A DNA stretch of 64,000 bases, taken from NCBI RefSeq assembly GCF_001662305.1, contig NZ_BDEP01000030.1:23941-87940 (forward strand), in the 5' to 3' direction. Under the pieces are notes generated by a model. It had not been told where the DNA came from, made no database searches, and worked only from the letters and a program-made list of their open reading frames with translations. The position numbers and the translations under genes were made by a program. This stretch comes from Halomonas caseinilytica. Lineage in GTDB: Bacteria > Pseudomonadota > Gammaproteobacteria > Pseudomonadales > Halomonadaceae. Below, piece by piece: positions 10,601 through 19,294 of this stretch. Within the stretch, counting starts at the first letter, position 1; each line of letters starts with the position of its first letter.

Positions 10601-11569
10601 GAGGTGATCCCCGGCATGCTGCTGGGACGGCCTCGGGTGGATGTCACCCTGCGGGTGTCCGGCTTCTTCCGTGACGCCTTTCCCCACGTCATCCGCCTGT
10701 TCGATGCCGCTGTGCGCGCCGTGGCGGCCTACGAGGAGCCGGGTGACGCCAACACCATCCGTGCGGCGGTCGAGGCGCGCCGTCGTGAGCTAGAGGCCCG
10801 CGGCATCGCATCCGAGGCCGCCGAGCGTGAAGCCGGTTATCGCGTGTTCGGCAGTCGGCCCGGCGAGTACGGCACCGGCCTGGATCGGCGGATCGATGCC
10901 CGTACCTGGGAGAATGCCGATGAGCTGGCTGACGCCTATCTCGCTGCCGGCGCCTACGCCTACGGCCAGTTCCCGGAATCCGGCACCGTTGCCCGGGAGG
11001 CCTTTGAACGACAGCTCGAAGGCCTGCAGGCGGTGATGCACAACCAGGACAACCGCGAGCACGACATCCTCGACTCCCACGGCTACTACGCCTTCCAGGG
11101 CGGCATGGCCAATGCCAGCCGTGCCCTCGGCGGCCAGGCGCCGGCCATCTATCATGGCGACCACGCCAACCCGGCTCGGCCGAGAATCCGCACTCTGAAG
11201 GAGGAACTGGCGCGCGTGATGCGTTCCCGGGTGCTCAACCCCAAGTGGCTCGAAGCCATGCGCGAGCATGGCTACAAGGGGGCCTTCGAGATGGCCGCCA
11301 CGGTGGATTACCTGGTTGCCTACGACGCCACGACCGACCTGGTGGCTGACTATCAGTACGCCCAGGTGACCGATGCCCTGGTGCTGGACGAGACCAACCA
11401 GCGCTTCCTGCGTGAGCACAATGGTGCGGCGCTGGAAGAAATGACGGAGCGACTGGTGGAAGCGGTCCAGCGCGGCCTGTGGCAAGACGCCGGTGAGCGG
11501 GGCGAGGCCCTGCGGGACCTGCTGCTCGAGTTCGACGAGCGTCGGGAGGCAGTGCCCCATGGCGGGTAG
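7682..11569 (+). CDS. cobN: Cobaltochelatase large subunit CobN
   Basis: At 1295 residues this matches the usual CobN/BchH size. It is the porphyrinoid-binding subunit that inserts cobalt into hydrogenobyrinic acid a,c-diamide, with energy from the AAA+/VWA partner. Recognisable CobN stretches include VDAVVHVGKHGNLEWLPGKS near the middle, KRRSQAVIIDHLMPPL, and HILDSHGYYAFQGGM towards the C-terminus. The ATG shares one base with the cobW stop. The 3' end overlaps cobG by 11 bp. No CobS or CobT gene occurs in the window, consistent with the fused ChlI/ChlD protein acting as partner. Confidence 0.96.
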   Translation: MHLFAAKPGGFVDDEGIVDLQQSPAEVVILSAADSSLSALAQAVERLVSTGGDTVPSVRLANWMNLVKPAAFDLYEDRVLERTRLVIVSLLGGSAYWRYGVDRLQAWAAADADRQLILVPGSDEPDEALLDASSVPVAAAHRVWRYLREGGADNAEQLLRFVAAECLGRDLAWREPRAIPSALLYDPRATRRQDATLGEWQSRRDSGRPVCLLLFYRSHLQGANTAVIDGLIEILRGRGLEPLAVAVASLKDDACVAFVNHLIERTGAALVVNTTGFSVNREPDDADASGGEFDEGPFVGRPVVLQAILASSTEEDWRDKAAGLHSRDLAMQVALPEMDGRLITRTVGFKAEAHYDERCQLSVTRHRLQPERAAFVAELAWRFCRLRTTPNAVKRLALVLANYPNRDGRIGNGVGLDTPASTVKLLRALADAGYPVAELPEDGGALVRRLQDSVTNDPQSLAWRGSWQSLGIDDYLAWFRTLPTHLQEAVWQRWGAPEDDPKHRQGRLLIAGIRLGETFVGIQPARDIDDGPDADPTRSYHDTELVPPHSYLAFYLWLRDHYRVDAVVHVGKHGNLEWLPGKSTALSAECWPDIVLGALPHFYPFIVNDPGEGAQAKRRSQAVIIDHLMPPLARAELYGDMAELETLTDEYYQALGMDPKREALLRERILEHLRRTGIDRELGQAAGAVGEGSEGDDERLLNELDTYLCDIKESQIRHGLHVLGTLPPADKRAATLVAILRLPRGEEPQRRGLLHALADDLGLREPDQAGTRFDPLAAGAEPWQGPKPRVLADGSEAPWRSAADTRERLEWLAERLVAEYVLEPGRLDELAREYPATAALCRYARDGLWAAMRHGAEREIGALLDGLDGRCVPPGPSGAPSRGRLDVLPTGRNFFGVDNRSVPSPAAWSLGEASAQAFVERYLQDHGDYPRRLGLSIWGTATMRTGGDDIAQALALMGVRPIWSLGSQRVVDVEVIPGMLLGRPRVDVTLRVSGFFRDAFPHVIRLFDAAVRAVAAYEEPGDANTIRAAVEARRRELEARGIASEAAEREAGYRVFGSRPGEYGTGLDRRIDARTWENADELADAYLAAGAYAYGQFPESGTVAREAFERQLEGLQAVMHNQDNREHDILDSHGYYAFQGGMANASRALGGQAPAIYHGDHANPARPRIRTLKEELARVMRSRVLNPKWLEAMREHGYKGAFEMAATVDYLVAYDATTDLVADYQYAQVTDALVLDETNQRFLREHNGAALEEMTERLVEAVQRGLWQDAGERGEALRDLLLEFDERREAVPHGG

Positions 11570-12764
11570 GCCAATCGTGCCCCGCGTCAGGGGCTGGTGT
11601 CCCGGAGCCTGGCGGCCCATGGCCACCGGTGATGGCCTGCTGGTGCGCGTGCGCCCGCGCCTGGGACGTCTCACCCGGGCGCAGATGCTGGCACTGTGCG
11701 ATGCCGCCGAGACCTGGGGCAGCGGGCTGGTCGAACTCACGCGTCGCGGCAATCTGCAACTTCGTGGCGTGAGTGAGGCCGAATGGCCCGCACTGATGGC
11801 GTGTCTCGTCGAGTGGGAGCTGGTCGCGGCGGACGCTGAGGTCGAGCGTCAGCCGGCGTTGCTGGTGGCCCCGGACTGGCAGCCTGGCGATGTCACCCAT
11901 GACGCGGCTCGTCGGTTGCAGGAATGGTTCGAGGGGCGTCATGGCGTCCCTCGTGACGCATGGCCGAGGCTGCCGGCCAAGTGGGGGCTGGCCATCGATG
12001 CCGGTCCGGCGCCGGTGCTGACGGAGGCCTCCGCGGATCTTCGCCTCGAGCGCGCGGCCGACGGCAGGCTGCTGGTGCGCGCTGATGGCCGAAGCCTGGG
12101 TACCCCGGTGGACTCGGTCGAGGCGGCCATCGAGCTATTGCGGCGTCTGGCGCACTGGTTCGTCGAGAACGGTGGCACCGGGCGCATGCATCGCCTCACC
12201 GTGCCCTTGCCTGCCTGGGCACCGGCCACGATGGCGCCCGCCGGGCTTTCCGAATCCACCGCAAGCCTGGCGCTGGGCGAGCATCCCCGAGGTCGGGTGG
12301 TCGGCTTGCCCTTCGGCCGGGCGTCGGCCTCGACACTGCGTGCTGCGCTCGCGTCCGAGAACATCACGGGGGTGCGGGCGACGCCTTGGCGCCGCCTGTT
12401 GATAGAAGGCGAGGGCGGAAACCTGGATGACGCCGAGGCGGTGCCGGGGTTGATTCATGACGAGCGCGACCCGCGGCTGGCCATGGATGCCTGTCCGGGC
12501 GCGCCTCACTGCGAACGGGCCAGTGTGGCGACCCGAGAGTTGGCGCAGGCGATCGCCGAGCGCCGGGGCGCTCGGGACGCGGAGCGCGTGCATGTGTCCG
12601 GCTGTGCCAAGGGCTGCGCCCGCGGTCGACCGGCCGATATCTGCCTGACGGGACGCGACGGTCGCTTCGATCTGATTCTGGGCGGGTGCGCCGACGACGC
12701 CCCGGTCGCGACTGGCCTGAGCGAAGCCGAGGTACTGGCGGCGTTGAAGAAGGAGAAGAAATAG
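11559..12764 (+). CDS. cobG: Precorrin-3B synthase
   Basis: CobG (401 residues) is the oxygen-requiring monooxygenase that converts precorrin-3A to precorrin-3B before ring contraction, which marks the aerobic route. It belongs to the nitrite/sulfite reductase fold. The C-terminal iron-sulfur/sirohaem cysteine pattern is visible as CPGAPHC and SGCAKGC. The N-terminal ferredoxin-like half has the family text VELTRRGNLQLRGV. The start at 11559 (MAGRPIVPR) has GGGAGG ten bases upstream. An earlier in-frame ATG would extend the overlap with cobN and lacks homology. Confidence 0.93.
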   Translation: MAGRPIVPRVRGWCPGAWRPMATGDGLLVRVRPRLGRLTRAQMLALCDAAETWGSGLVELTRRGNLQLRGVSEAEWPALMACLVEWELVAADAEVERQPALLVAPDWQPGDVTHDAARRLQEWFEGRHGVPRDAWPRLPAKWGLAIDAGPAPVLTEASADLRLERAADGRLLVRADGRSLGTPVDSVEAAIELLRRLAHWFVENGGTGRMHRLTVPLPAWAPATMAPAGLSESTASLALGEHPRGRVVGLPFGRASASTLRAALASENITGVRATPWRRLLIEGEGGNLDDAEAVPGLIHDERDPRLAMDACPGAPHCERASVATRELAQAIAERRGARDAERVHVSGCAKGCARGRPADICLTGRDGRFDLILGGCADDAPVATGLSEAEVLAALKKEKK

Positions 12765-12766
12765 GG

Positions 12767-13396
12767 ATGCCTTACGTCTATGAAACCGATGGGCCGGCGA
12801 TCTACCGGGAATCCTTTGCCACCATTCGGCGCGAGGCGGCGCTTTCACGCTTCTCGCCGGAGGCAGAGCCGGTGGCCGTGCGCATGATCCATGCCGCCGG
12901 CCTGGTCGCGTTGGCTGAACATGTCCACTTTCGTGGCGATGTGGTGAATCGCACTCGCCGGGCACTGGAGGCCGGTGCACCGATCCTCTGCGACGCACGC
13001 ATGGTCGCCGAGGGCATCACGCGACAGCGCCTGCCGGCGAACAACGCCATTCTCTGCACCCTGCATGACGAGCGAGTGCCCGGTCTGGCCCGAGAGATGG
13101 CCAACACCCGCTCGGCGGCAGCGCTGGAGCTGTGGCGTCCCTATCTGGACGGAGCGGTGGTGGCGATCGGCAATGCACCGACGGCGCTCTTTCACCTGCT
13201 GAACATGCTGGAGTCGCCGGACTGTCCGCGGCCGGCCGCCATCATCGGCTGCCCGGTGGGCTTCGTCGGTGCGGCGGAATCCAAGCAGGCGTTGTGGGAG
13301 AGTGCCGCGGCGCCCTGCGCCATCGTCGAGGGTCGGCTCGGCGGCAGCGCGGTAACGGTGGCCGCCGTCAACGCCATGGCGGATCGCCGCGAATGA
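12767..13396 (+). CDS. cobH: Precorrin-8X methylmutase
   Basis: CobH (209 residues) moves the C-11 methyl group to C-12 to give hydrogenobyrinic acid. The catalytic histidine is in the conserved VRMIHAAG near residue 42, and NAPTALFHLL and GCPVGFVGAAESK are family signatures in the second half. The chosen start (MPYVYETDG) is two bases after the cobG stop and has a purine-rich AAGGAGAAG upstream. Length is typical for the family. The gene lies between cobG and cobI in one transcription unit. Confidence 0.95.
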   Translation: MPYVYETDGPAIYRESFATIRREAALSRFSPEAEPVAVRMIHAAGLVALAEHVHFRGDVVNRTRRALEAGAPILCDARMVAEGITRQRLPANNAILCTLHDERVPGLAREMANTRSAAALELWRPYLDGAVVAIGNAPTALFHLLNMLESPDCPRPAAIIGCPVGFVGAAESKQALWESAAAPCAIVEGRLGGSAVTVAAVNAMADRRE

Positions 13397-14133
13397 TGAG
13401 GCGCGACCCCCGCTCCGGCACCATCTTCGGCGTCGGCCTCGGTCCCGGCAGCCAGGATCTGATGAGCGTGCGCGCGGATCGCCTGATTCGCGGCGCCTCT
13501 CACGTCGCCTACTTCCGCAAGAAGGGGCGTACCGGCCACGCCCGCCGCATCGTCGAGGGCATGCTGGCCGCCGATGCCGTCGAGCTGCCCATGGAATATC
13601 CGGTCACCACCGAGATCCCCTTCGACGACCCGCGCTACAACGAATGGCTGGCGGCCTTCTATGAGCGCCAGGTCGCTCAGCTCGACGAGATCGCCGGGAC
13701 GGGTCACGACGTGGTGGTGCTCTGCGAGGGCGACCCTTTCTTCTATGGCTCCTTCATGCATTTGTATACGCGGCTTATGGACCGCGTCCCGGTCGAGGTG
13801 GTGCCGGGCATCACTGGCATGTCCGCCGCCTGGACGGCAACGGGGCAGCCCATCACCTGGGGCGACGATGTCCTGACCGTGCTGACCGCGACCCAGCCGG
13901 AGGCGATGCTGGCCGAGCGCATCGCGCGCACCGATGCCCTGGTGGTCATGAAGATCGGCCGCCACCTCGACAAGCTGCGCCGCGCACTGGCGAGCGCCGG
14001 GCGCGAGGAGGATGCCTGGATGATCGAATATGCCTCCATGGCGCAGCAGCGGGTGGTGCCGCTCGCCGAGGTCGGTGAACGTGTGCCCTATTTCTCGATC
14101 CTGGTGATTCACGGTAACGGGAGGCGCCCATGA
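13393..14133 (+). CDS. cobI: Precorrin-2 C20-methyltransferase
   Basis: CobI (246 residues) uses S-adenosylmethionine to methylate precorrin-2 at C-20, the entry step of the dedicated pathway. The SAM-binding loop FGVGLGPGSQDLMSVRA is at the N-terminus. GDPFFYGSFMHLYTRL and VVPGITGMSAA are the second and third canonical motifs of cobalamin methyltransferases. Two adjacent ATG codons (13393 and 13396) are possible starts, and the first overlaps the cobH stop as ATGA. The 3' end overlaps cobJ in the same way. Confidence 0.95.
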   Translation: MMRRDPRSGTIFGVGLGPGSQDLMSVRADRLIRGASHVAYFRKKGRTGHARRIVEGMLAADAVELPMEYPVTTEIPFDDPRYNEWLAAFYERQVAQLDEIAGTGHDVVVLCEGDPFFYGSFMHLYTRLMDRVPVEVVPGITGMSAAWTATGQPITWGDDVLTVLTATQPEAMLAERIARTDALVVMKIGRHLDKLRRALASAGREEDAWMIEYASMAQQRVVPLAEVGERVPYFSILVIHGNGRRP

Positions 14134-14912
14134 GCGCGGAAGGGTGGTTGAAAATCATCGGGTTAGGGCCCGGCAGCGAGGAGTTGATCACCCCGGAGGC
14201 CTCGAGTGCACTGGGCGAGGCCACCGATGCGGTGGGGTATGTGCCCTACGTCGAGCGCCTGGCGCCGCGGCCGGGCCTGACCCGCCACGGCTCGGACAAC
14301 CGCGAGGAAATTCGCCGGGCCGAACAGGCGCTCACGATGGCCGCCGAGGGCCGCCGGGTGGTGGTCGTCTCCTCGGGCGATCCCGGGGTGTTCGCCATGG
14401 GCGCGGCGGTGTTCGAGGCGCTGGAGGCGGGGCGCCCCGAGTGGCGGGCGCTGGATATCCAGGTGCTGCCGGGCGTCTCCGCCATGCTGGCCGCCAGTGC
14501 GCGGCTGGGCGCGCCCCTGGGCCATGACTTCTGCTGTCTCAACCTCTCGGACAACCTCAAGCCCTGGGCCTTGATCGAGAAGCGCCTGCGACTGGCCGCC
14601 GAGGCGGACTTCGCCATGGCCTTCTACAATCCGCGTTCCCGCTCGCGACCCGAGGGCTTCGCCCGCGCCCTGGCGGTGCTACGCGAGGCCTGCGGTGAGG
14701 CGCGTCCGATCATGTTCGCCCGTGCCATCTCCACGCCACAGGAAAGCGTGCGGATCACCAGCCTGGGCGAGGCGACGCCAGAGATGGCCGACATGCGCAC
14801 CCTGGTGATGGTGGGCTCGAGCCTGACGCGGCGGTTTCCCGCCGGAAGGGAAGGCGAGGGCGAGTGGGTCTATACGCCGCGATCAGCGCCGTCATCAGAG
14901 GCGACTCGATGA
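14130..14912 (+). CDS. cobJ: Precorrin-3B C17-methyltransferase
   Basis: CobJ (260 residues) methylates C-17 and drives ring contraction of precorrin-3B to precorrin-4. The SAM loop IIGLGPGSEELITPEA opens the protein. VVVVSSGDPGVFAMGAAVFE and VLPGVSAMLAASARLGAPLG are the following motifs, and MAFYNPRSRSRP is the distinctive CobJ/CbiH text. The ATG overlaps the cobI stop. It is the last rightward gene before cobK on the opposite strand, so the transcript either ends here or runs antisense through cobK. Confidence 0.95.
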   Translation: MSAEGWLKIIGLGPGSEELITPEASSALGEATDAVGYVPYVERLAPRPGLTRHGSDNREEIRRAEQALTMAAEGRRVVVVSSGDPGVFAMGAAVFEALEAGRPEWRALDIQVLPGVSAMLAASARLGAPLGHDFCCLNLSDNLKPWALIEKRLRLAAEADFAMAFYNPRSRSRPEGFARALAVLREACGEARPIMFARAISTPQESVRITSLGEATPEMADMRTLVMVGSSLTRRFPAGREGEGEWVYTPRSAPSSEATR

Positions 14913-14956
14913 CTTTCAACGCCACATGGCCGAGCACCGTAATTTGTGGATGCCCT

Positions 14957-15682
14957 TTAAACCAGCCAGTGGAGCGTTTCCTGGATGGTATGTGCCTCGC
15001 GGCGCGGCGGCAGCGCCGGGCGGTCGATCATCACCACCGGCAGGCCCAGCTTCCGGGCGGCGACGAGCTTGGTCGCCGCCCCCGTACCGCCGGCGTTCTT
15101 GCACACCAGGCGTTCGATGCCGTGCTCGCGCAGCAGTGCCAGGTCGCCTTCCAGGGTGAAGGGACCGCGGTCGACGGTGACGGTGTGGTACGGCAGGGGC
15201 GGCGGACTATCGGGCCGGTCGACCAGCCGCAGCAGGTAATGATGCTGGGGCTGGGCCGCGAAGTCGGCCAGATGCATGCGACCGATCGCCAGCAGCACCC
15301 GTTGCATCGGCCCGGTGAGCGCCGCCAACGCGTCCTCGAGGCCGGCGACCCGCTGCCAGCGATCGCCGGCCTGCGGCACCCAAGGCGGCCGGGTCAGGGC
15401 CAGCAGCTCGACGCCGCTGCGTTCGGCTGCCACCACGGCGTGGCGGCTCATTTGCTCGGCGAAGGGATGGGTGGCGTCGACCAGGTGGGTAATGCGCTCT
15501 GCCTCGAGAAAGGCGGCCAGCCCTTCCACGCCGCCGAAGCCGCCGATGCGGGTGGGCAGCGGCTGCGGCTTGGGCGCGCTGACGCGGCCGGCGTAGCTGA
15601 ACAGCGCGGGGATCTCGCGCTCGGCGAGTGCACGGGCCAGCGCGCTGGCTTCAGTGGTACCGCCCAGGATAAGGACTTTCAT
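14957..15682 (-). CDS. cobK: Precorrin-6A reductase
   Basis: CobK (241 residues) reduces precorrin-6A to dihydro-precorrin-6 with NADPH. The N-terminal motif MKVLILGGTTEA, the DATHPFAEQMSRHA segment and the C-terminal KNAGGTGAATKLVAARKLGLPVVMIDRP are characteristic. The longer open frame upstream runs through a repeat element, so the start at MKVLILGG is preferred. This is the only cob gene in the window on the minus strand, convergent with cobJ and divergent from cobL. It must have its own promoter, probably near the repeat at 15724-15820. Confidence 0.94.
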   Translation of the reverse strand: MKVLILGGTTEASALARALAEREIPALFSYAGRVSAPKPQPLPTRIGGFGGVEGLAAFLEAERITHLVDATHPFAEQMSRHAVVAAERSGVELLALTRPPWVPQAGDRWQRVAGLEDALAALTGPMQRVLLAIGRMHLADFAAQPQHHYLLRLVDRPDSPPPLPYHTVTVDRGPFTLEGDLALLREHGIERLVCKNAGGTGAATKLVAARKLGLPVVMIDRPALPPRREAHTIQETLHWLV

Positions 15683-15723
15683 AGAGGCTTCTTGAGCTCT
15701 TTTACCTTTCAAGCAGTTGGCAA

Positions 15724-15820
15724 GATGAGCGCCGGGGACAAGGCGCAGCGAGGGTCTTTTGCCATGGATGGCAAAAGTAGCGCCCAGGAAAGGGTTTACA
15801 GCGCCCTCGCGGAGGCTTGG
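15724..15820 (+). repeat. Structured intergenic repeat, copy A
   Basis: This element lies between cobK and cobL. It matches copy B (39081-39188, minus strand) along almost its full length: both start ATGAGCGCCGG, continue with AAGGCG and CGAGGGT, then contain a perfect short hairpin, then CCCAGGAA, GGG, ACAGC and CCCTCGC. The inner hairpin here has arms TTTTGCCAT and ATGGCAAAA (15757-15776). An outer stem GCGAGGG/CCCTCGC is conserved. It has no coding potential. It resembles palindromic dispersed repeats of halophile genomes. No transposase is seen. Confidence 0.85.
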
Positions 15821-15855
15821 CACTGGAACAGCTCATCTCTTTTAGCGGGACTCGG

Positions 15856-17082
15856 ATGATGACTGACGCGGACGACGCTCCCTGGCTGACGGTGCTGGGC
15901 TGGGGCGAGAGTGGCACGGCAGGGCTGACGCCGGCAAGCCGCGAGGCGCTGGAGACCGCCGAGGTGGTGTTCGGCGCGCGACGTCATCTGCGCCTGCTGC
16001 CGGCGCTTTCCGCCGAGGTGCGCGAATGGCCGGTGCCCTTTGCCGACGGCATTCCCGTGTTGCTGGCCGAGCGTGGCCGGCGGGTGGTGATGCTGGCCTC
16101 CGGCGATCCCTTCTGGTTCGGCGCTGGCGCGACCCTGGCACGACACCTCGCGCCCGGCGAGTGGCGCGCGCTGCCGTCGCCCTCGACCTTCAGCCTGGCG
16201 GCCTCCCGGCTCGGCTGGGCGCTGGAGGGCGTGACCTGCCTGGGCCTGCACGCCCGGCCGCTGACGCGCCTGCGCCCGTATTTGCATCGTGGACGCCGGC
16301 TGCTGGTGCTGCTGCGCGACGGTGCGGCGGTGAATGAGCTCGCCGGCTGGCTTGCGCATGTCGGCTTCGGCGCCAGCCGGCTTCACGTGATGGAAGCGTT
16401 GGGCGGCATCGAGGAGCGCGTGCGCAGCGTGCGCGCCGATGCCGAGTTGCCCGACGACATCTCCCACCCGGTGGCGGTGGGGCTCGAGGTCGACGGCGAT
16501 GGACCGGCACTGCCGCTGATGCCAGGACGCTCGGATGACTGGTTCGAGCACGACGGTCAGATCACTCGGCAGGTGGTCCGCGCCGCCACGCTGGCCGCCC
16601 TGGCGCCGACCCCGGGCGAGCGGTTGTGGGACATCGGCACCGGCTCGGGGTCGGTCGCCATCGAGTGGCTGCTGGCGCATCCGGACAACCGTGCCCTGGG
16701 TCTCGAGCGCAATGCGGAAAGGGCGGCTCGGGCGCGCCACAACGCTGGGGAACTCGGTGTCGACTGGTTCGAGGTGGTGGAGGGCGATGCCCTGGAAATG
16801 CTGAACGGGAAGACGCCGGAGGACTTGCCGTTGCCCGATGCGGTCTTTATCGGCGGCGGGCTCTCCGAGGCGCTGCTGACCGCACTGTGGCTGCGTTTGC
16901 GGTCTGGCACGCGGCTGGTGGCCAATGCGGTGACCCTGGAGTCGGAAGCCTTGCTGAGCCACTGGCAAAGTCACGTCGGCGGCGAGCTGGTGCGGCTGGA
17001 GCTGTCGTCGGCGGCTGCTCTCGGCACCCGACGCGGCTGGAAGGCCGCCTATCCCATCGTGCAGTGGCGGGTGGTGCGATGA
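15856..17082 (+). CDS. cobL: Precorrin-6B C5,15-methyltransferase (decarboxylating)
   Basis: CobL (408 residues) methylates C-5 and C-15 and decarboxylates the C-12 acetate chain. It is a natural fusion: an N-terminal CbiE-like methyltransferase ([14 protein letters not shown], then [19 protein letters not shown]) and a C-terminal CbiT-like class-I methyltransferase with its SAM site [16 protein letters not shown] near residue 258. Two adjacent ATG codons are available at 15856 and 15859. A TTG at 15817 in the repeat-adjacent region is less likely. It begins the second rightward cob run and overlaps cobE. Confidence 0.94.
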   Translation: MMTDADDAPWLTVLGWGESGTAGLTPASREALETAEVVFGARRHLRLLPALSAEVREWPVPFADGIPVLLAERGRRVVMLASGDPFWFGAGATLARHLAPGEWRALPSPSTFSLAASRLGWALEGVTCLGLHARPLTRLRPYLHRGRRLLVLLRDGAAVNELAGWLAHVGFGASRLHVMEALGGIEERVRSVRADAELPDDISHPVAVGLEVDGDGPALPLMPGRSDDWFEHDGQITRQVVRAATLAALAPTPGERLWDIGTGSGSVAIEWLLAHPDNRALGLERNAERAARARHNAGELGVDWFEVVEGDALEMLNGKTPEDLPLPDAVFIGGGLSEALLTALWLRLRSGTRLVANAVTLESEALLSHWQSHVGGELVRLELSSAAALGTRRGWKAAYPIVQWRVVR

Positions 17083-17462
17083 AGGTGGCGGGGTTCGGTT
17101 TTCGCCGCTCGGCGACGCTCGCCTCGCTGGCCGAGGCGCTGGACCGGCTCGAGACGTGCCATGGCCCGGTCGACCGGCTGGCGGTGGCCGCGTCCATGCG
17201 CCCGCTGGTGCAGGCCTTGGGGGAGGCGCGGGGCCTGGTGACGCGGAGCGTGGCCGATCTCGACTTGACCTCGGTCGCCACCCTCACCGATTCCCGACAC
17301 AGCCGTCAGTCCCGCGGTACGGGCAGCGTTGCCGAGGCCGTAGCGCTGCTGGCGGCGGGGCCCGGGGCGAGATTGCTCGGCCCTCGACTGATTTCGACGG
17401 ATCGACGGGCGACCGCTGCGGTGGCGGTGGTGCGCGAGGCGACGACAGGAGATACGACATGA
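17079..17462 (+). CDS. cobE: CobE, CbiG C-terminal-like cobalamin biosynthesis protein
   Basis: This 127-residue protein matches the small CobE family (the C-terminal domain of CbiG). The text [21 protein letters not shown], followed by the late [14 protein letters not shown], is typical. CobE is needed for efficient aerobic synthesis and is suspected of binding or channelling intermediates, but its reaction is not settled. Both ends overlap neighbours by ATGA (cobL and cobM). The codon frame is confirmed by these overlaps. Confidence 0.88.
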   Translation: MKVAGFGFRRSATLASLAEALDRLETCHGPVDRLAVAASMRPLVQALGEARGLVTRSVADLDLTSVATLTDSRHSRQSRGTGSVAEAVALLAAGPGARLLGPRLISTDRRATAAVAVVREATTGDTT

Positions 17463-18277
17463 CCATTCATTTCATCGGTGCCGGCCCCGGCGCGCCGGAT
17501 CTGCTGACGCTGCGGGGAAGGGATCTCATCGCGGCCTGCCCGGTGTGTCTCTACGCCGGCTCGCTGGTGCCCGAGGCGATCCTTGCGCATTGCCCGGCAG
17601 GTGCCCGGGTCGTCAACACCGCCCCATTGTCGCTCGACGAGATCATCGACGAGATGGCCCGCGCCGACGCTGCGGGGCAGGACGTGGCTCGGCTGCACTC
17701 CGGGGATCTCTCGGTATGGTCGGCCATGGGCGAGCAGTTGCGTCGGCTGCGCGAACGGGGCATCCCCTACGCCATCACGCCCGGAGTGCCCGCCTTTGCC
17801 GCGGCGGCCGCCACCCTCGGCCAGGAGCTGACGCTGCCGGGCGTGTCGCAGTCCGTGGTGCTGACGCGCACGCCGGGTCGGGCCAGCGCCATGCCGGACG
17901 GCGAGACCCTGGCCAACTTCGCGCGCACCGGGGCGACTCTGGCGATCCATCTGTCCATCCATAACCTCGAGCATGTGGTGGCGGAGCTGGCGCCTTTCTA
18001 CGGCGGGGACTGTCCGGTGGCCATCGTCTGGCGGGCCAGCTGGCCCGATCAGAAGGTGGTCCGTGGGCAGTTGGAGACCGTCACCTCACGGCTCGATCCG
18101 GCCATGAACCGCACCGCGCTGATCCTGGTCGGCCCGGCGCTGGCAAGCGAGAACTTCGACGACAGTTGTCTCTACGCGATCGGCTATGACCGCCGCTTCC
18201 GGCCGCAATCGGCGGATTCGCCCTTCGCCGAGAATGATGCGGACGATCCGGTGAGCGAAGGACGGGGCGAGGCATGA
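17459..18277 (+). CDS. cobM: Precorrin-4 C11-methyltransferase
   Basis: CobM (272 residues) methylates precorrin-4 at C-11 with SAM. The start [20 protein letters not shown] carries the SAM loop. [19 protein letters not shown] and [20 protein letters not shown] are the other signature segments. [14 protein letters not shown] is specific for the CobM/CbiF branch. A tail of about 20 acidic residues after [10 protein letters not shown] is longer than usual and probably unstructured. The ATG overlaps cobE and the stop overlaps cobF. Confidence 0.95.
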   Translation: MTIHFIGAGPGAPDLLTLRGRDLIAACPVCLYAGSLVPEAILAHCPAGARVVNTAPLSLDEIIDEMARADAAGQDVARLHSGDLSVWSAMGEQLRRLRERGIPYAITPGVPAFAAAAATLGQELTLPGVSQSVVLTRTPGRASAMPDGETLANFARTGATLAIHLSIHNLEHVVAELAPFYGGDCPVAIVWRASWPDQKVVRGQLETVTSRLDPAMNRTALILVGPALASENFDDSCLYAIGYDRRFRPQSADSPFAENDADDPVSEGRGEA

Positions 18278-19065
18278 TCCAGCTCGCGTTGATCGGTGTC
18301 GGCACCGGCAACCCCGACCACGTGACCCTGGCCGGCGTGCGCGCGCTCCGGGAGGCCGATCTGATCCTGCTGCCGCGCAAGGGAAAAGCCAAGTCGGATC
18401 TGGTCGATCTGCGCCGTTTGCTGTGCCGCAACCTGCTCGACGAGGCCGCGCAATCGCGGGTCGTGGAGTTCGACCTGCCGCACCGCGAGAGGCGTGACGA
18501 TTACCTGGGCGCAGTGGACGACTGGCATGCGGCGATTGCCGAGGTGTGGCGTGAGCAGATGACGCGCCACCTGCCGCGGGGCGGACGGGTCGCCATGATG
18601 ATCTGGGGCGACCCTTCGCTCTACGACAGCAGCCTGCGCATCGCCGGTCGCCTGAAGGGCTTGGGACAGGACGGAGAGGCGTCGCCGGCGGTGAGCGTCG
18701 TGCCGGGTATCACCAGCCTGCAGGTGCTGACCGCCGAGCACCGGATTCCCCTCAATGTTCTGGCCGAGCCGGTGCAGATCACCACCGGGCGACGCCTGCG
18801 CGAGCGCGGCTGGCCCGATGATGCTGCCAGTGTCGCTGTCATGCTCGACAGCGGTGGCGCCTTCCAGGCGCTGGCCCCGGAGGGACTGCATATCTGGTGG
18901 GGCGCTTATCTGGGCATGGACAAGCAGTGCCTGATCGAGGGCCCGCTGGCCGAGGTGGGGCCGGCCATCGTCGAGCGGCGTGTCGAGTTGCGCGAGCGGC
19001 ACGGCTGGATCATGGACGTTTATCTGCTGGCACGCACGCCGCTGTTGTCACGGCCGGTCGAATGA
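18274..19065 (+). CDS. cobF: Precorrin-6A synthase (deacetylating)
   Basis: CobF (263 residues) methylates C-1 of precorrin-5 and releases acetate, a step found in the aerobic pathway. [20 protein letters not shown] is the SAM loop. [17 protein letters not shown] and [16 protein letters not shown] are CobF-specific, and [20 protein letters not shown] follows. The start overlaps cobM by ATGA. The gene ends just before an inverted-repeat element, so this may be the end of the cobL-E-M-F transcript or a processing point. Confidence 0.95.
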   Translation: MIQLALIGVGTGNPDHVTLAGVRALREADLILLPRKGKAKSDLVDLRRLLCRNLLDEAAQSRVVEFDLPHRERRDDYLGAVDDWHAAIAEVWREQMTRHLPRGGRVAMMIWGDPSLYDSSLRIAGRLKGLGQDGEASPAVSVVPGITSLQVLTAEHRIPLNVLAEPVQITTGRRLRERGWPDDAASVAVMLDSGGAFQALAPEGLHIWWGAYLGMDKQCLIEGPLAEVGPAIVERRVELRERHGWIMDVYLLARTPLLSRPVE

Positions 19066-19070
19066 CAAAC

Positions 19071-19247
19071 ACCGGGGACAAGCCTGCGCGGAGACGCGAT
19101 GAATACTTCCTTGTAGCTCCCGACGCCCTGCGGCGCTCTCGCGTCCCGCTTCGCTTGCAGGTCCGGTGCTGGCCATCCTTGGCCAGCCCGTTCGGAGCGA
19201 TGCTCCTCACCCCTGGCGTAGGAGCTCCGCTGCGGCTTGTCCCCGGT
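19071..19247. repeat. Inverted-repeat-bounded intergenic element
   Basis: A 177-bp element between cobF and cobO is bounded by perfect 14-bp inverted repeats, ACCGGGGACAAGCC (19071-19084) and GGCTTGTCCCCGGT (19234-19247). Inside are nested hairpins, for example GCTGGCCA/TGGCCAGC (19168-19187) and a longer AGCTCC/GGAGCT pairing. Its ends resemble those of the repeats at 15724 and 39081 (GCCGGGGACAAGG, and CAGGCTT near the other end). It may be a larger member of the same family or a MITE-like element. It has no ORF. Confidence 0.75.
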
Positions 19248-19294
19248 ATGGCACCAGAATTATCACGTTATTCCTTCGACTGTTGGAGATCCCA

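Noticed and set aside
8285..10687. 800-codon open frame antisense to cobN
   Set aside because: It is a GC-rich shadow frame. The plus strand encodes a full CobN with family motifs, and the antisense product has no recognisable domain.
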